64,000 nucleotides of DNA from Fodinicurvata sp. EGI_FJ10296 (GTDB taxonomy: Bacteria > Pseudomonadota > Alphaproteobacteria > DSM-16000 > Inquilinaceae), in contig NZ_JBFCVL010000004.1 in the NCBI RefSeq assembly GCF_040712075.1, positions 434,001-498,000 of the forward strand. Direction: 5' to 3'. The translations under genes were made by a program, and so were the position numbers. Positions within the stretch are counted from its first letter, which is position 1. The number at the start of each line of letters is the position of its first letter. The notes beneath the pieces are model-generated. The model was not told the origin of the DNA and searched no databases. It worked only from the letters and a program-made list of their open reading frames with translations. Of the stretch, positions 27,738 through 37,620 are shown piece by piece.

Positions 27738-28619
27738 ATGAGTAGCGCCATGAGCCGTCCTCGTTGGCAGATACGAAACCTGGCACCCGGATCATGGTCG
27801 CTCAGCCAGTATTACCTGTTTTTTCGCGTTGCACCGAAGAAATTTCTGACCATCTCGTTTCTGGAGACGATGAACAGATTTATCCTGATGGCCCTTTTCC
27901 TAATTCCCATACGCCTTCTCTTCCTGGCATCGAGCCCGGACCCAACCGTAACAATACCGTTCCTTGAAATTCAACATACCGTCGGACAGATAGAAGTTAC
28001 CATACTTTCCATACCTGTCGGTCTTCTCGCCCTACTTTCACTGAAGGTAAAAGATTTCGCATCTGCCTATCTCGCAACGTTAGACACAGCGTACGATTTA
28101 CCGGGACCCAACGCTAAATCTGCAAAGTCACTTAAGGTTGTCGTCAAGAAAGTGAGCGCCCTCACGGACGGCCTAGTCCTTGCCGTGGCCACAACCGTTG
28201 TCATGGCTGTTTTGCTCCCCTTCGAAACTGCGATCATTCTAACAGTTTTGATCGCCTGCCTTATGTTGCTGCGGTATCGTGTTAAACGTTCACTCCTCGA
28301 CGTTGCCGAGACCGAAACCAATACAGACACCGACGATACCACAATCGAAAACAATCCCGAACATTCTACTAAGTCAACTGATGCCTTAACCCAAATCGTG
28401 ATGATGCCTGTCTTCATCTATTTGCTGTCTGGCGCAATTATTTCTGGCGCAATTGGACCACTTTTAGGGCTCGCCTATCTACTATTATTTCGTATATTTA
28501 TGGGCGCCAGAAAATCTATTTTCGTAAACATCGTACAACTCACGTCCGCACTAAGATCAAACCCAGTTCTAGTAAACCTAATGGCACCTACTCACAAAAC
28601 AACCAAGGCGAAAAGCTAA
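27738..28619 (+). CDS. Unknown multi-spanning membrane protein in polysaccharide locus
   Basis: I do not recognise this 293-residue protein. It has probable membrane segments at about 48-64 (FILMALFLIPIRLLFLA), 82-105 (two turns around VTILSIPVGLLALLSL), 147-180 (long hydrophobic pair) and 230-262 (LTQIVMMPVFIYLLSGAIIS...). A charged Thr/Asp/Glu-rich loop with ETNTDTDDTTIENN separates the last two pairs. The basic SYYLFFRVAPKKFL-like N-terminus resembles membrane halves of ABC exporters, but no nucleotide-binding domain follows; this is only a comparison. The gene is AT-richer than its neighbours, as is the next gene. No flippase Wzx is otherwise evident in the window, so a role in export or assembly of the polysaccharide is possible. 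Confidence 0.6.
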   Translation: MSSAMSRPRWQIRNLAPGSWSLSQYYLFFRVAPKKFLTISFLETMNRFILMALFLIPIRLLFLASSPDPTVTIPFLEIQHTVGQIEVTILSIPVGLLALLSLKVKDFASAYLATLDTAYDLPGPNAKSAKSLKVVVKKVSALTDGLVLAVATTVVMAVLLPFETAIILTVLIACLMLLRYRVKRSLLDVAETETNTDTDDTTIENNPEHSTKSTDALTQIVMMPVFIYLLSGAIISGAIGPLLGLAYLLLFRIFMGARKSIFVNIVQLTSALRSNPVLVNLMAPTHKTTKAKS

Positions 28620-28672
28620 AACATCTTCCTCCTTCTTTAATTCTTACTCTTCCCACATAAAGAGACGTCGGT

Positions 28673-31189
28673 ATGGAATTTCAATTCGGGCCTTCCTATG
28701 CGAAACGCAACACCATCCGCGTATTGATGGCTGTTGCCAACGCAGCAATAGGCGACTCCCGCGTTATAAAAACGGCTCAAACTATCCACAAACTTGGATT
28801 CAAGGTGACTTTAGTCGGAATAGGCGGAGAAAGTTCAAAGACGTTAATCACACAGTTTCCGTTTGAGATCGTACAAATGAGAAACCCACGCTATCTTATG
28901 GAAGACATGGGTCTCTGGAAAATAAACGGTGGCGCAATCGACTATGCAAAATTTGCTGAACTTTTTGCTCAGCAAATCGTTGATCATTCGAAGCGACAAT
29001 ATCCATTCGATATATTGCACACACACGATATGATTGGCCTCTCTGTTGGCGCGTATATCAGACGCCATATCGGCCAGAAATGTTTTTGGATTCATGACAT
29101 CCACGAATACGTGGCGGGCCTGACTGACATCGCCGAAAATTTGCGAGATCCGTTTCACAAGGCAGAACGGGAACACATACATGAGCCGGATGTTTTGACC
29201 ACAGTGTCCGAACCACTCGCGAGAAAACTTCGTGAAGCCTACGATCTCTCACAGATCCACGTTCTATTAAATGCGCCGAGACTTAGTGATTTTGATAATC
29301 ATTTTGCAAATGATGTCCGGACGTCGGCACGATTAGAAAGAAAAACGCCGCAGATATGTTACCTCGGGAACGTAAAACCTATCAGAGGTGTGGATCTTGT
29401 CGTCACTGCCATTGAAAAATTACCAAAAGTCCATCTTTCTGTCGTTAGCAACTCCACTTCTGGCCTAAATGGCCTTACGACTATGGCGGCTGATCTTAAG
29501 ATTGCACACCGTCTGCACACGCATCCATACGTTCAATTCTACAACGTGACATCTTATGTCAGGACTGCGACGGTCGGCGTCCACCCAATTCGGCGCTATC
29601 CAAACTCAGAAATCGCGCTACCGAACAAATTGTTTGAGTACATGCACGCTGGGATTCCTTCCATCGTTAGCGACAGCGCCGCCATGAAGGCCTTCGTGGC
29701 GGAGCACGACATCGGATGCGTGTTTGAGTCGGGTAATTCTGAATCGCTTTCCGCCCAAATTGAGATTTGCCTGGATAGAGTTCGCAGTGACCTAGGGTGG
29801 CGCGATCATATCCTTGCTGCCTCTCGCAGATTTAACTGGGAGATACAAGAAGATACACTCGCCAGAATTTATGATTCATATGTGGGGCTCCAGAAGATAC
29901 CGAGCGCGTCGAATGTCACACAGGGTAAAATCGCCCACCTTCCAACTGCTTCGGCAGGTCAGCCGAGAACTCTGTCGGATGGGTTGTCTAGAATCGGGCG
30001 ATCTGCAGTTTCCTTGGCAATCAGTCGACACCCCTATGGTTACGAGCCCGACGAGTACATTGAGAACGCCTTTGGCGACATTGATCGCGTTGGGGACCAA
30101 CTAAATTCTCTTGCCGCCCGATTCGATATTTTCCATTTTCACTCTAGAACACTACTGCATTCTTCAGATCGCCGCTACCCGACAGCAAATGATGCGCTTG
30201 CATTGAAAACTACGGGAAAACGTCTCTACTTTAGCTTTCGTGGTTCAGAATGTCGCGTTGGCGAAATTTTCCGACTGGCATCCCCTTATCACTATGTAAA
30301 TGATGAGCCATCTCTTTTCCGTGATGTTTTTTCCGACATCAGCAAGACTCAATATATAGAAAGTATTTCTCGAATTTTTGATGGCATATTTGTAACGGAT
30401 CCTGAGTTACAATCCTACGTTCCAAATTCCGTCATTCTTCCTCGTGTGGTCAATCTGGATGAATACGATTATAGTCCTTCAGCAGAAATTGACTGTCCTC
30501 TTATCGTACATGCACCTTCAAACAGAGGTGTGAAGGGAACTCAATTTGTGCTTGAGGCCGTGAATAGGCTACGTGACGATGGATTTAATTTCGAGTTTTC
30601 TCTTGTTGAGGGTGTTTCCCACGAAGAAGCAAAAGCACTTTATCGCAGTGCCGATATTGTCATAGACCAACTCCGAATTGGGTGGTACGGCGTTCTTGGC
30701 GTAGAAGCAATGGCACTTGGTAAACCTGTGATCAGTTATATTCGCGACGACATTAAGCACTATTTGCCTACTCCCTTACCTCTTGCAATAGCGAATCCTG
30801 ATAATCTGCTTGAGGTTTTAAAGCAATTGATTCAAGATTCTGAGCTTCGACAGTCGTTAGGTTCGCGAGCCCGCGATTACGCCGTCAAGATGCATGACGC
30901 GTCGGCCGTTGCCAGCAATCTCGCCCAGTTATATGACACAAAGACTGTTGGTAGCCAACCATCGTCGATTCTGGATTTTGTGGCGTCCCAGCAAGAGCAG
31001 GATTACTCCAACAGCAAAGGATGGGCGATTGATCTACGCGGTGCCGGCTCATCTGTTAGTAAAGGATTTAGACGTCTTCGGTTCCGGTTTTTGACGTTCC
31101 TTTCATTAGCCGAGCGGGACGGGTGGCGGTCGGCTGGCCGAAAGGCGTTTAGCAAACTCACCCCCTCTCTACGACGGCGGGATGGTTAG
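28673..31189 (+). CDS. Two-domain glycosyltransferase (tandem GT4-like)
   Basis: The 838-residue protein holds two glycosyltransferase B-fold halves in tandem. Domain 1 (about 10-410) has the C-lobe signature LPNKLFEYMHAGIPSIVSD near residue 317 and ends with a coil. Domain 2 (about 437-790) has an N-lobe with FHFHSR, then APSNRGVKGT near residue 612 and GVEAMALGKPVISYI near residue 676. Both are of the GT4 type, which transfer sugars from nucleotide donors with retention. The gene is strikingly AT-rich beside the neighbouring wbp genes, a sign of transfer. A fusion suggests that two successive linkages of the repeat unit are made by one polypeptide. Confidence 0.8.
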   Translation: MEFQFGPSYAKRNTIRVLMAVANAAIGDSRVIKTAQTIHKLGFKVTLVGIGGESSKTLITQFPFEIVQMRNPRYLMEDMGLWKINGGAIDYAKFAELFAQQIVDHSKRQYPFDILHTHDMIGLSVGAYIRRHIGQKCFWIHDIHEYVAGLTDIAENLRDPFHKAEREHIHEPDVLTTVSEPLARKLREAYDLSQIHVLLNAPRLSDFDNHFANDVRTSARLERKTPQICYLGNVKPIRGVDLVVTAIEKLPKVHLSVVSNSTSGLNGLTTMAADLKIAHRLHTHPYVQFYNVTSYVRTATVGVHPIRRYPNSEIALPNKLFEYMHAGIPSIVSDSAAMKAFVAEHDIGCVFESGNSESLSAQIEICLDRVRSDLGWRDHILAASRRFNWEIQEDTLARIYDSYVGLQKIPSASNVTQGKIAHLPTASAGQPRTLSDGLSRIGRSAVSLAISRHPYGYEPDEYIENAFGDIDRVGDQLNSLAARFDIFHFHSRTLLHSSDRRYPTANDALALKTTGKRLYFSFRGSECRVGEIFRLASPYHYVNDEPSLFRDVFSDISKTQYIESISRIFDGIFVTDPELQSYVPNSVILPRVVNLDEYDYSPSAEIDCPLIVHAPSNRGVKGTQFVLEAVNRLRDDGFNFEFSLVEGVSHEEAKALYRSADIVIDQLRIGWYGVLGVEAMALGKPVISYIRDDIKHYLPTPLPLAIANPDNLLEVLKQLIQDSELRQSLGSRARDYAVKMHDASAVASNLAQLYDTKTVGSQPSSILDFVASQQEQDYSNSKGWAIDLRGAGSSVSKGFRRLRFRFLTFLSLAERDGWRSAGRKAFSKLTPSLRRRDG

Positions 31190-31231
31190 GTATTTGTATG
31201 GCTTTTCAAATCGCATAACGAGAAGTGGGTC

Positions 31232-32353
31232 ATGAAATTGACTTCGGAAAAGATAAAGAACCTGTCGATCGTGACAGTGGTTGGGGCCCGACCTCAGTTC
31301 GTCAAAGCGTCGGCGGTTTCGCGGCTGATCGATAGCAAACCCAATGTAGATGAATTTATCATTCACACTGGTCAACATTATGATCATAATATGTCCGGGC
31401 TTTTTTTTGAAGAATTGGGTATTCGTAAGCCGGATGTAAATCTAGGAATTGAATCAAAAAGGCACGGTGATCAGACAGGGCGGATGTTGTCGGCAATCGA
31501 ATGCCACCTCATCGACCAAAAACCGGACTGGGTTCTGGTATACGGGGACACGAATTCGACGCTGGCGGGCGCGCTGGCAGCATCAAAACTTAATATACCG
31601 GTAGCTCATGTCGAAGCCGGGCTTAGATCATTTAATAGAAAGATGCCGGAAGAAGTGAACAGGGTCGTAACCGACCATTTATCTGACTTGATGTTCGCCC
31701 CCACGATTGCAGCCGTGGAGAACCTCAGACGCGAAGGCCGAGCTATGGAGCATGTCATCAATGTCGGTGACGTGATGTACGATGTAGCGCTCAGAGTGGC
31801 GGGAAAAGCCGCGCACCAGAGCGATATACTGACTTTGAATAACCTTCGCCGAGGCACTTACGTGCTTGGCACGGTACACAGAGCCGAGAACACCGATGAT
31901 AGAAGTCGGCTAGAAGCTATCGTAAATGGCGTTTCCAAAGCTGCCGAACATGTCGAAATCGTCCTCCCATTGCATCCCCGGACGAGGGAGAGAATGAGAC
32001 AACATGGGTTATCCCTCAGCTCCAATGTCAGAATTATCGATCCCGTCGGCTACTTGGATATGACAAGTTTGCTAATCTCGGCTTCTTCTGTTTTTACCGA
32101 TTCTGGCGGCGTTCAGAAGGAAGCCTATTTCCACGGTGTTCCGTGTCTGACTTTGCGAGACGAGACGGAATGGGGCGAACTCGTCAGTCTTGGGTGGAAC
32201 ACGCTCTTGCCCCCGGTCCATGAAGACGAAATCGCAGAAGCGATCGGCAGCATTAAGCGGCCTCAAATGTCGGATTCGAAACCACTCGTCTATGGAAACG
32301 GGAATACGTCAAGCCTAATACTGGAACATCTGATGACAATGGCTGCGCGATAA
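31232..32353 (+). CDS. wbpI: UDP-N-acetylglucosamine 2-epimerase family protein (WbpI-like)
   Basis: The 373-residue non-hydrolysing 2-epimerase family member has TVVGARPQFVKASAVSR, IIHTGQHYDHNMSG, VYGDTNSTLAGALAASK, VAHVEAGLRSFNRKMPEE, GTVHRAENTDD and DSGGVQKEAYFHGVPC. The genes beside it supply WbpA, B, D and E, so it probably acts as WbpI, inverting C2 of UDP-GlcNAc(3NAc)A to the ManNAc(3NAc)A form. A plain UDP-GlcNAc to UDP-ManNAc epimerase is the alternative. It follows the double glycosyltransferase by 42 nt and ends the plus-strand run. Confidence 0.85.
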   Translation: MKLTSEKIKNLSIVTVVGARPQFVKASAVSRLIDSKPNVDEFIIHTGQHYDHNMSGLFFEELGIRKPDVNLGIESKRHGDQTGRMLSAIECHLIDQKPDWVLVYGDTNSTLAGALAASKLNIPVAHVEAGLRSFNRKMPEEVNRVVTDHLSDLMFAPTIAAVENLRREGRAMEHVINVGDVMYDVALRVAGKAAHQSDILTLNNLRRGTYVLGTVHRAENTDDRSRLEAIVNGVSKAAEHVEIVLPLHPRTRERMRQHGLSLSSNVRIIDPVGYLDMTSLLISASSVFTDSGGVQKEAYFHGVPCLTLRDETEWGELVSLGWNTLLPPVHEDEIAEAIGSIKRPQMSDSKPLVYGNGNTSSLILEHLMTMAAR

Positions 32354-32427
32354 ATCCTCAGTGGCAAGTCCGACGATCCCGTCCGCCCACATTCTGGCAA
32401 GTTTTGAGGCGGGTCGTATTTAAACGG

Positions 32428-33708
32428 TTATGTCAGATTTTCGCCATATGCTATTTTGTCTGCCTGTCGCGCGCCGCGAGAATATTCGTGTAACGACGCC
32501 GCGTTGAAAACGGCGATCGTTAGGACAATGGCCGCGAGCCATGTCGTCTGCCATAGACCGTACGCGACGAAACTGATCGTGAAAAGCCAGGCCATTACGC
32601 CTGTCGCCATGCTTTGTAGGGTATGACAAACGGTGGCAACAACAAGCCACGCGGTGCGCCCCAAGATTGCAACACCAACCATCAAACCGACGATACCCAA
32701 ATTGGACCAGAGCTCCAGAGCATTGTTGTGGGCATGTGTCGATATGCCGTCCATCACCTGGAAGGCTGGCTGCCTTTCTGCGAAGGTTGGCAAAAGTCGG
32801 GTGGTGTCGAGCCCCCATCCGAGCCATGGCCGCTCCAGGACCGCGACCGCGACGTAGTCCCAGATTTCGATTCGCGCCTCGGCAGCCATGCCGCTGGGGA
32901 GGAACGGGATGTCGACGGAAAGGCGTTCCGCGCCGTAGGCCCACAAAAATGGCTGAGCCAATGCCACGATGACAAATCCCGTAGTCAGGACAAAGGGCCC
33001 GACTCTTCCTTTCCACGAAGCCAGAATTATGCCAATGATCGCCAGGATGGTTGCCAGCTTTGCGGCGTGCGATTCACTCAGCGCGACCGAGAGCAGCGCC
33101 AGACCGAAAAGTGCAGCTGCGACAAAGGTGTATCCATTCAGTTTGAACCAGATGATGGCGACGACGCAAAATCCAAGGACGAAACTCAATCCGCGATTAT
33201 AATCTGCCGTGATCCGCTCGGCTCCCCCGTACAGCCCTCCTGCGATAGCCATCGACAAGTCCATGCCGCTAAGAATATCGACCACCATGAAGACCATGCT
33301 CACGCCGGCTCCCGCCAGGATTGACCACATGATGGCGGGCGCGCTTGCCCGGAGAAGGTCACCCGCGCCCCGAGACAGCATAACGAGAACCAGGAAGATT
33401 ATCGGCAGCAGATTGATGGCGCGGCTGATGCTACGCTCCGGGCTGATTGACCACAAAATGCTTGCGGTCGCCCATGCCAGAAATGCAACCAATAGTGCTG
33501 TCAGAACTGGGTCTTCAGGTTGCAATCCTGACCAACCTGCACGGCGTACGGTCGCGGCGCCCAGGGCCAGCACGAACACGGCAGCAGCCGGTGTCACGAG
33601 GTTCGGAATGGCGGGAAACAGCGCGGATCCCAAACCGAACGTCAGTATGGCAACAGAGTTGACGATCGGGTCTGCATCGTCTCTATCTGGTCTGTGTGGA
33701 GAGATCAT
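32428..33708 (-). CDS. O-antigen polymerase/ligase family membrane protein
   Basis: The 426-residue protein has about 11-12 membrane helices and, near the C terminus, the Wzy_C/WaaL-type motif: RIEIWDYVAVAVLERPWLGWG followed by the periplasmic-loop histidines in STHAHNNALELWSNLG. It joins lipid-linked repeat units to one another or to lipid A core, at the periplasmic face. Methionine 33708 follows AGGGAAACGA at good spacing; a longer frame from 33777 lacks support. It is read convergently to the epimerase gene. WaaL and Wzy cannot be told apart from the sequence alone. Confidence 0.85.
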   Translation of the reverse strand: MISPHRPDRDDADPIVNSVAILTFGLGSALFPAIPNLVTPAAAVFVLALGAATVRRAGWSGLQPEDPVLTALLVAFLAWATASILWSISPERSISRAINLLPIIFLVLVMLSRGAGDLLRASAPAIMWSILAGAGVSMVFMVVDILSGMDLSMAIAGGLYGGAERITADYNRGLSFVLGFCVVAIIWFKLNGYTFVAAALFGLALLSVALSESHAAKLATILAIIGIILASWKGRVGPFVLTTGFVIVALAQPFLWAYGAERLSVDIPFLPSGMAAEARIEIWDYVAVAVLERPWLGWGLDTTRLLPTFAERQPAFQVMDGISTHAHNNALELWSNLGIVGLMVGVAILGRTAWLVVATVCHTLQSMATGVMAWLFTISFVAYGLWQTTWLAAIVLTIAVFNAASLHEYSRGARQADKIAYGENLT

Positions 33709-33963
33709 TTCGTTTCCCTGATGGGGATCGGCCGAAAAAGCCGACCGGAGAATTTTCCAGCCTCGGCTGAACCTCAAGCCCTGCCTGTCCGCCTCAGTGC
33801 ATGACGGCTAGGGTGGCTCAAGCGAACGTGTACGAAAGAGCGACCTGTTGCCGATGTTCAAAACAGTCATAGACAGTTCAGACCGCCTGATACATGGAGA
33901 AACTGGCCCTGTCGAGATTCAGGCCATGGCAAACGGGTCGCGAGGGTGGCTCGCTTCAATTCA

Positions 33964-35073
33964 ATGATCAGAATCTGTCATTTTTCATCCGCCCATAGCG
34001 CGAACGATATTCGAATATTCGGTAAGGAATGTCGCAGTCTGGCGCGGGCGGGCTACGATGTTCACCTGGTTGCAGGACGAAGCTTGCGCGGACCAGTCGA
34101 CGGCGTGACAATTCATCCGCTCACGAGCAAACCACACGGCCGCATCAGGCGCATCGCTGTCGATCCCTGGGTGCTGTATCGGCAAGTTTTGGCATTGGAC
34201 GCGGAAATTTATCATTTTCACGACCCGGAACTGCTGGTTGTCGGCTTGATGCTGAAACGGGCAGGAAAAATTGTCATTTATGATGCGCACGAAGATCTGG
34301 CTACCAACATATCCGAAAAGTCGTGGCTACCCAGCTTGGCGCGTCGTCCCGTTGCCTCGGCAGTTATCCGCGTGGAGCGCTATGTTTCGAAGCGGTTAGA
34401 TGCCGTCGTCGCAGCCACACCTCACATCCGCAGTCGCCTTGGCAGCTACCAGGAACAGACCGTCGACATCCGCAATTACCCTGATCTGACTGAACTTCCA
34501 TCCCGTCCGACTGAGCCCCGCCCTTTCGCCGAGCGAGATACGGCTGTGTATATTGGCTCCATTACCGTGGCCCGCGGGATCCACGAAATGGTCCTCGCCA
34601 ACGATCGGGCGTCGTCGAGCCTTACCTTGGCCGGCAATTTCGCTTACGGATCCGAAAGGACCGAAACCGTTTCGTTGCCTGGCTGGTCCAGAGTGATCGA
34701 TCGAGGAACTCTGGACCGGTCAGAGATCTGGAAACTCCTTGGATCCGCCTACGCAGGGCTGGTGTTATTCCACCCGACTCATAGCCATGTATCTGCTATG
34801 CCGACGAAGCTGTTCGAATATATGGCGGCCGGCATTCCCGTTATCGCATCGAATTTTTCGCTCTGGCGCGATATTGTTGAGGGAGCTGATTGCGGCATTT
34901 GCGTTGACCCACTGGATCCAGAGGCGATCGCATCGGCGATGACATATCTTCGCACCAATCCCGACCTCGCCGGCGCTATGGGCGCACGTGGAAGGCAATC
35001 TGTTCACGAATTATATAGCTGGGCAGCTGAAGAACGCAAACTTCTGTCCCTATATAATGATCTTCTGATTTAA
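33964..35073 (+). CDS. Glycosyltransferase family 4 protein
   Basis: The 369-residue GT4 protein has N-lobe FSSAHSANDIRIFGKECRSLARAGY, EIYHFHDPELL, and C-lobe MPTKLFEYMAAGIPVIASN followed by the acidic EGADCGICVDPLDPEA. Such proteins transfer sugars from UDP- or GDP-donors. The start is ATG 33964; the in-frame GTG at 33946 would add six residues. It shares a 255 bp AT-variable region with the divergent polymerase gene, which probably holds promoters for both. The exact linkage is unknown. Confidence 0.83.
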   Translation: MIRICHFSSAHSANDIRIFGKECRSLARAGYDVHLVAGRSLRGPVDGVTIHPLTSKPHGRIRRIAVDPWVLYRQVLALDAEIYHFHDPELLVVGLMLKRAGKIVIYDAHEDLATNISEKSWLPSLARRPVASAVIRVERYVSKRLDAVVAATPHIRSRLGSYQEQTVDIRNYPDLTELPSRPTEPRPFAERDTAVYIGSITVARGIHEMVLANDRASSSLTLAGNFAYGSERTETVSLPGWSRVIDRGTLDRSEIWKLLGSAYAGLVLFHPTHSHVSAMPTKLFEYMAAGIPVIASNFSLWRDIVEGADCGICVDPLDPEAIASAMTYLRTNPDLAGAMGARGRQSVHELYSWAAEERKLLSLYNDLLI

Positions 35074-35243
35074 TTTCTGAATTTTCACCACAATCTAAGT
35101 GCAGGATTAATACTTATTGAAATATTCAATAATATAGCACTCCATTGAAACGAAACTTTTTGATCCGTTTTTCGTGGCAGATCGGGGCCGAAAATAATTG
35201 GAAATGGAATTGACCTGCAGGCCATCACCAGCGGTGCTTCTCA

Positions 35244-36587
35244 ATGATCATCAGTTCGGCCATCCCGCGAAGATCCGACAATGCCGAAAATCTGCCCCAT
35301 GTCTGGATCATAAAAGCTGGTGAACCTCTTCCGATCGACGCCTCGGTACGCCCCCTTCGAGGCGCCGCGGTCGCGAAAACGCTGGCGGCACGTGGCGCCG
35401 ACGTAACGCTTTGGGCGTCGACTTTCTCCCACCAGACCAAGCATCACGTGTTCTCCGAGCAGACAGAAATGAAGCTCGGACCCGGGCTGACATTGATCGC
35501 GCTTCACGGTCCTGCCTATTCGGCCAACGTCTCCGCGGCGCGATTTCGTAATCATCGAGCGGAAGCCAAAGCCTTCCTTCGCGAGGCCGCCCGCCGCCCC
35601 CGGCCTGATATCATTGTCGCGGCCATGCCGACTCTCGATCTGGCCGAAGCGGCGGTAGCGTTTGGCAAGGCCAACGACGTTCCGGTCATCATCGACATCC
35701 GTGATCTATGGCCGGACGCATTGCTGTTCCGCCTGCCTCGGCTCCTTCGCGGCCCGGCGCGATTGGCTTTGGTACCGTTTTACCGCCAACTTCGCCGGAC
35801 AATGCGCGGTGCGAGCGCCCTCTTCGCGATCTCCGATGGAATGCTGGAATGGGGACTGGGTTTTGCCGCACGGCCTCGCGCCGACGCAGACCACGTATTT
35901 CGCTCGGCATACCGTCCAGCCGAGATCGACGCGGAGGCGGAGCGCCGTGCACTTGATTTCTGGCGCGAAAACAACATCCTTGTCGACCCGCGACCCCATA
36001 TCGCCGTCTACGCCGGCACCCTTACCCATCGCGCGGGCCATCGCCTTCTGGACGTGATCAAGAGGTTTCGGTCGAACGGCAGCGATCTGGTGAACTGGCG
36101 GCTTGTGATTTGCGGCGCCGGTCCGTTGCTCGCGGATCTGCAATCCGCATCAGCGGGCGACGACCGTATCGTGTTTCCCGGCTGGCTAAATTCTCCTGAA
36201 TTGTCCGTCATTCTACAACACGGCGATGTAGGACTGCTACCTTACCCGAACGAACCTGATCTGTTGCAGGCATGCCCGAACAAATTTGCTGAGTATCTCT
36301 GCCATAGCCTGCCGGTGGCCTCCCTACTCGACGGGGAGGTCGGGCGAATGATCAGGGAAACCGGGTGCGGCTGGGTGTGCAATGACGCCGAAGCGATCAT
36401 CGAAGTTTTCCGACATCAGGTTCCGCAGCAAGACAGGCTTCGGGAAATGCGATGCGCGGCTCGCACGCTTTTCAGCCAGTCATTTGGTGGCGACCAGGTC
36501 TTTGACGCCTATGCGGATTGCGTGGAAACGATTGCAGCAACACCGACAAGCGCGCGACGATCTCATATTCACAACATACTAATGTAA
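35244..36587 (+). CDS. Glycosyltransferase (GT4, WbuB-like)
   Basis: The 447-residue protein has the WbuB-type opening (VWIIKAGEPLPIDAS...RPLRGAAVAKTLAARGADVTLW), a mid region IIDIRDLWPDALLF with the diagnostic DIRDLWP, VYAGTLTHRAGHR-like loop, and LPYPNEPDLLQACPNKFAEYLCHSLPVAS near the end, with the acid EX7E region. WbuB homologues add the second sugar to lipid-linked UndPP-sugar, typically a GalNAc or FucNAc. It is preceded by a 170 bp AT-rich spacer with no gene and followed by the sulfate activation genes. Confidence 0.83.
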   Translation: MIISSAIPRRSDNAENLPHVWIIKAGEPLPIDASVRPLRGAAVAKTLAARGADVTLWASTFSHQTKHHVFSEQTEMKLGPGLTLIALHGPAYSANVSAARFRNHRAEAKAFLREAARRPRPDIIVAAMPTLDLAEAAVAFGKANDVPVIIDIRDLWPDALLFRLPRLLRGPARLALVPFYRQLRRTMRGASALFAISDGMLEWGLGFAARPRADADHVFRSAYRPAEIDAEAERRALDFWRENNILVDPRPHIAVYAGTLTHRAGHRLLDVIKRFRSNGSDLVNWRLVICGAGPLLADLQSASAGDDRIVFPGWLNSPELSVILQHGDVGLLPYPNEPDLLQACPNKFAEYLCHSLPVASLLDGEVGRMIRETGCGWVCNDAEAIIEVFRHQVPQQDRLREMRCAARTLFSQSFGGDQVFDAYADCVETIAATPTSARRSHIHNILM

Positions 36588-36690
36588 TAAATTACAAATT
36601 ACACTCGACAGACGGATTGAATGCCTGTACGTCGCTGTCCAATGCCTTTTCCGTCCGAGGTCGGAGGCTCATCGGCGACAGAGGTAAGTC

Positions 36691-37620
36691 ATGTCTGATC
36701 ATTCGGCGCGCACGTCAGACGAGCGCCTTTCGCATCTCGCTCGTCTGGAGGCCGAGAGCATTCACATCATGCGCGAGGTGGTCGCCCAGTGCGCGCACCC
36801 CGTGATGCTGTATTCCATCGGCAAGGACAGCAGCGTCATGCTGCATCTGGCGCTGAAGGCGTTCTATCCGTCGAAACCGCCCTTCCCCCTGCTTCATGTC
36901 GACACGACCTGGAAGTTCCGGGAAATGATCGAATTCCGGGACCGTCGGGCTGCCGAGCTGGGGCTGGATCTATCGGTGCACATCAACCCGGACGGTGTGC
37001 GCGACGGCATCGGGCCGTTCAGCCACGGCTCGGCCGTTCATACCGATACCATGAAGACCCAGTCCCTCAAGCAGGCGTTGGATAGGGGCAAATTCGATGC
37101 GGCGTTCGGCGGTGCCCGCCGCGACGAGGAGAAGAGCCGGGCCAAGGAGCGCGTCTTTTCGTTCCGGACCGCCGGCCATCGCTGGGACCCCAAGAACCAG
37201 CGCCCGGAGCTGTGGAACCTTTATAACGGCCGGGTCGCCAAGGGCGAAAGCATTCGCGTCTTTCCGTTGTCGAACTGGACCGAACTCGATATCTGGCAAT
37301 ACATCTATCAGGAAGGCATCCCGGTCGTTCCGTTGTACTTCGCGAAACCGCGCCCGGTGGTCGAGCGTGACGGCGCGCTGATCATGGCCGACGACGACCG
37401 TCTGCCGCTCGAACCCGGCGAAACACCGCAGATGAAGTGGGTCCGGTTCCGAACACTCGGCTGCTATCCGCTGACCGGCGCTGTGGAAAGCCGGGCAGAG
37501 ACACTGCCGGAGATCATTGCCGAAATGCTGCTGGCGCGCACCTCGGAACGTCAGGGGCGCGTGATCGACCGCGACCAGGGCGCGTCGATGGAATCGAAAA
37601 AGCAGGAGGGCTATTTCTGA
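36691..37620 (+). CDS. cysD: Sulfate adenylyltransferase subunit 2 (CysD)
   Basis: The 309-residue protein has the PP-loop ATP-pyrophosphatase motif SIGKDSSVM (residues 42-50) and the highly conserved [20 protein letters not shown] and [16 protein letters not shown]. CysD makes adenosine 5'-phosphosulfate from sulfate and ATP with energy from the CysN GTPase. GAGGTAAG precedes the ATG. The stop overlaps the CysNC start (TGATG). It follows the polysaccharide genes by 103 bp, with no cysteine pathway genes nearby. Confidence 0.96.
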   Translation: MSDHSARTSDERLSHLARLEAESIHIMREVVAQCAHPVMLYSIGKDSSVMLHLALKAFYPSKPPFPLLHVDTTWKFREMIEFRDRRAAELGLDLSVHINPDGVRDGIGPFSHGSAVHTDTMKTQSLKQALDRGKFDAAFGGARRDEEKSRAKERVFSFRTAGHRWDPKNQRPELWNLYNGRVAKGESIRVFPLSNWTELDIWQYIYQEGIPVVPLYFAKPRPVVERDGALIMADDDRLPLEPGETPQMKWVRFRTLGCYPLTGAVESRAETLPEIIAEMLLARTSERQGRVIDRDQGASMESKKQEGYF

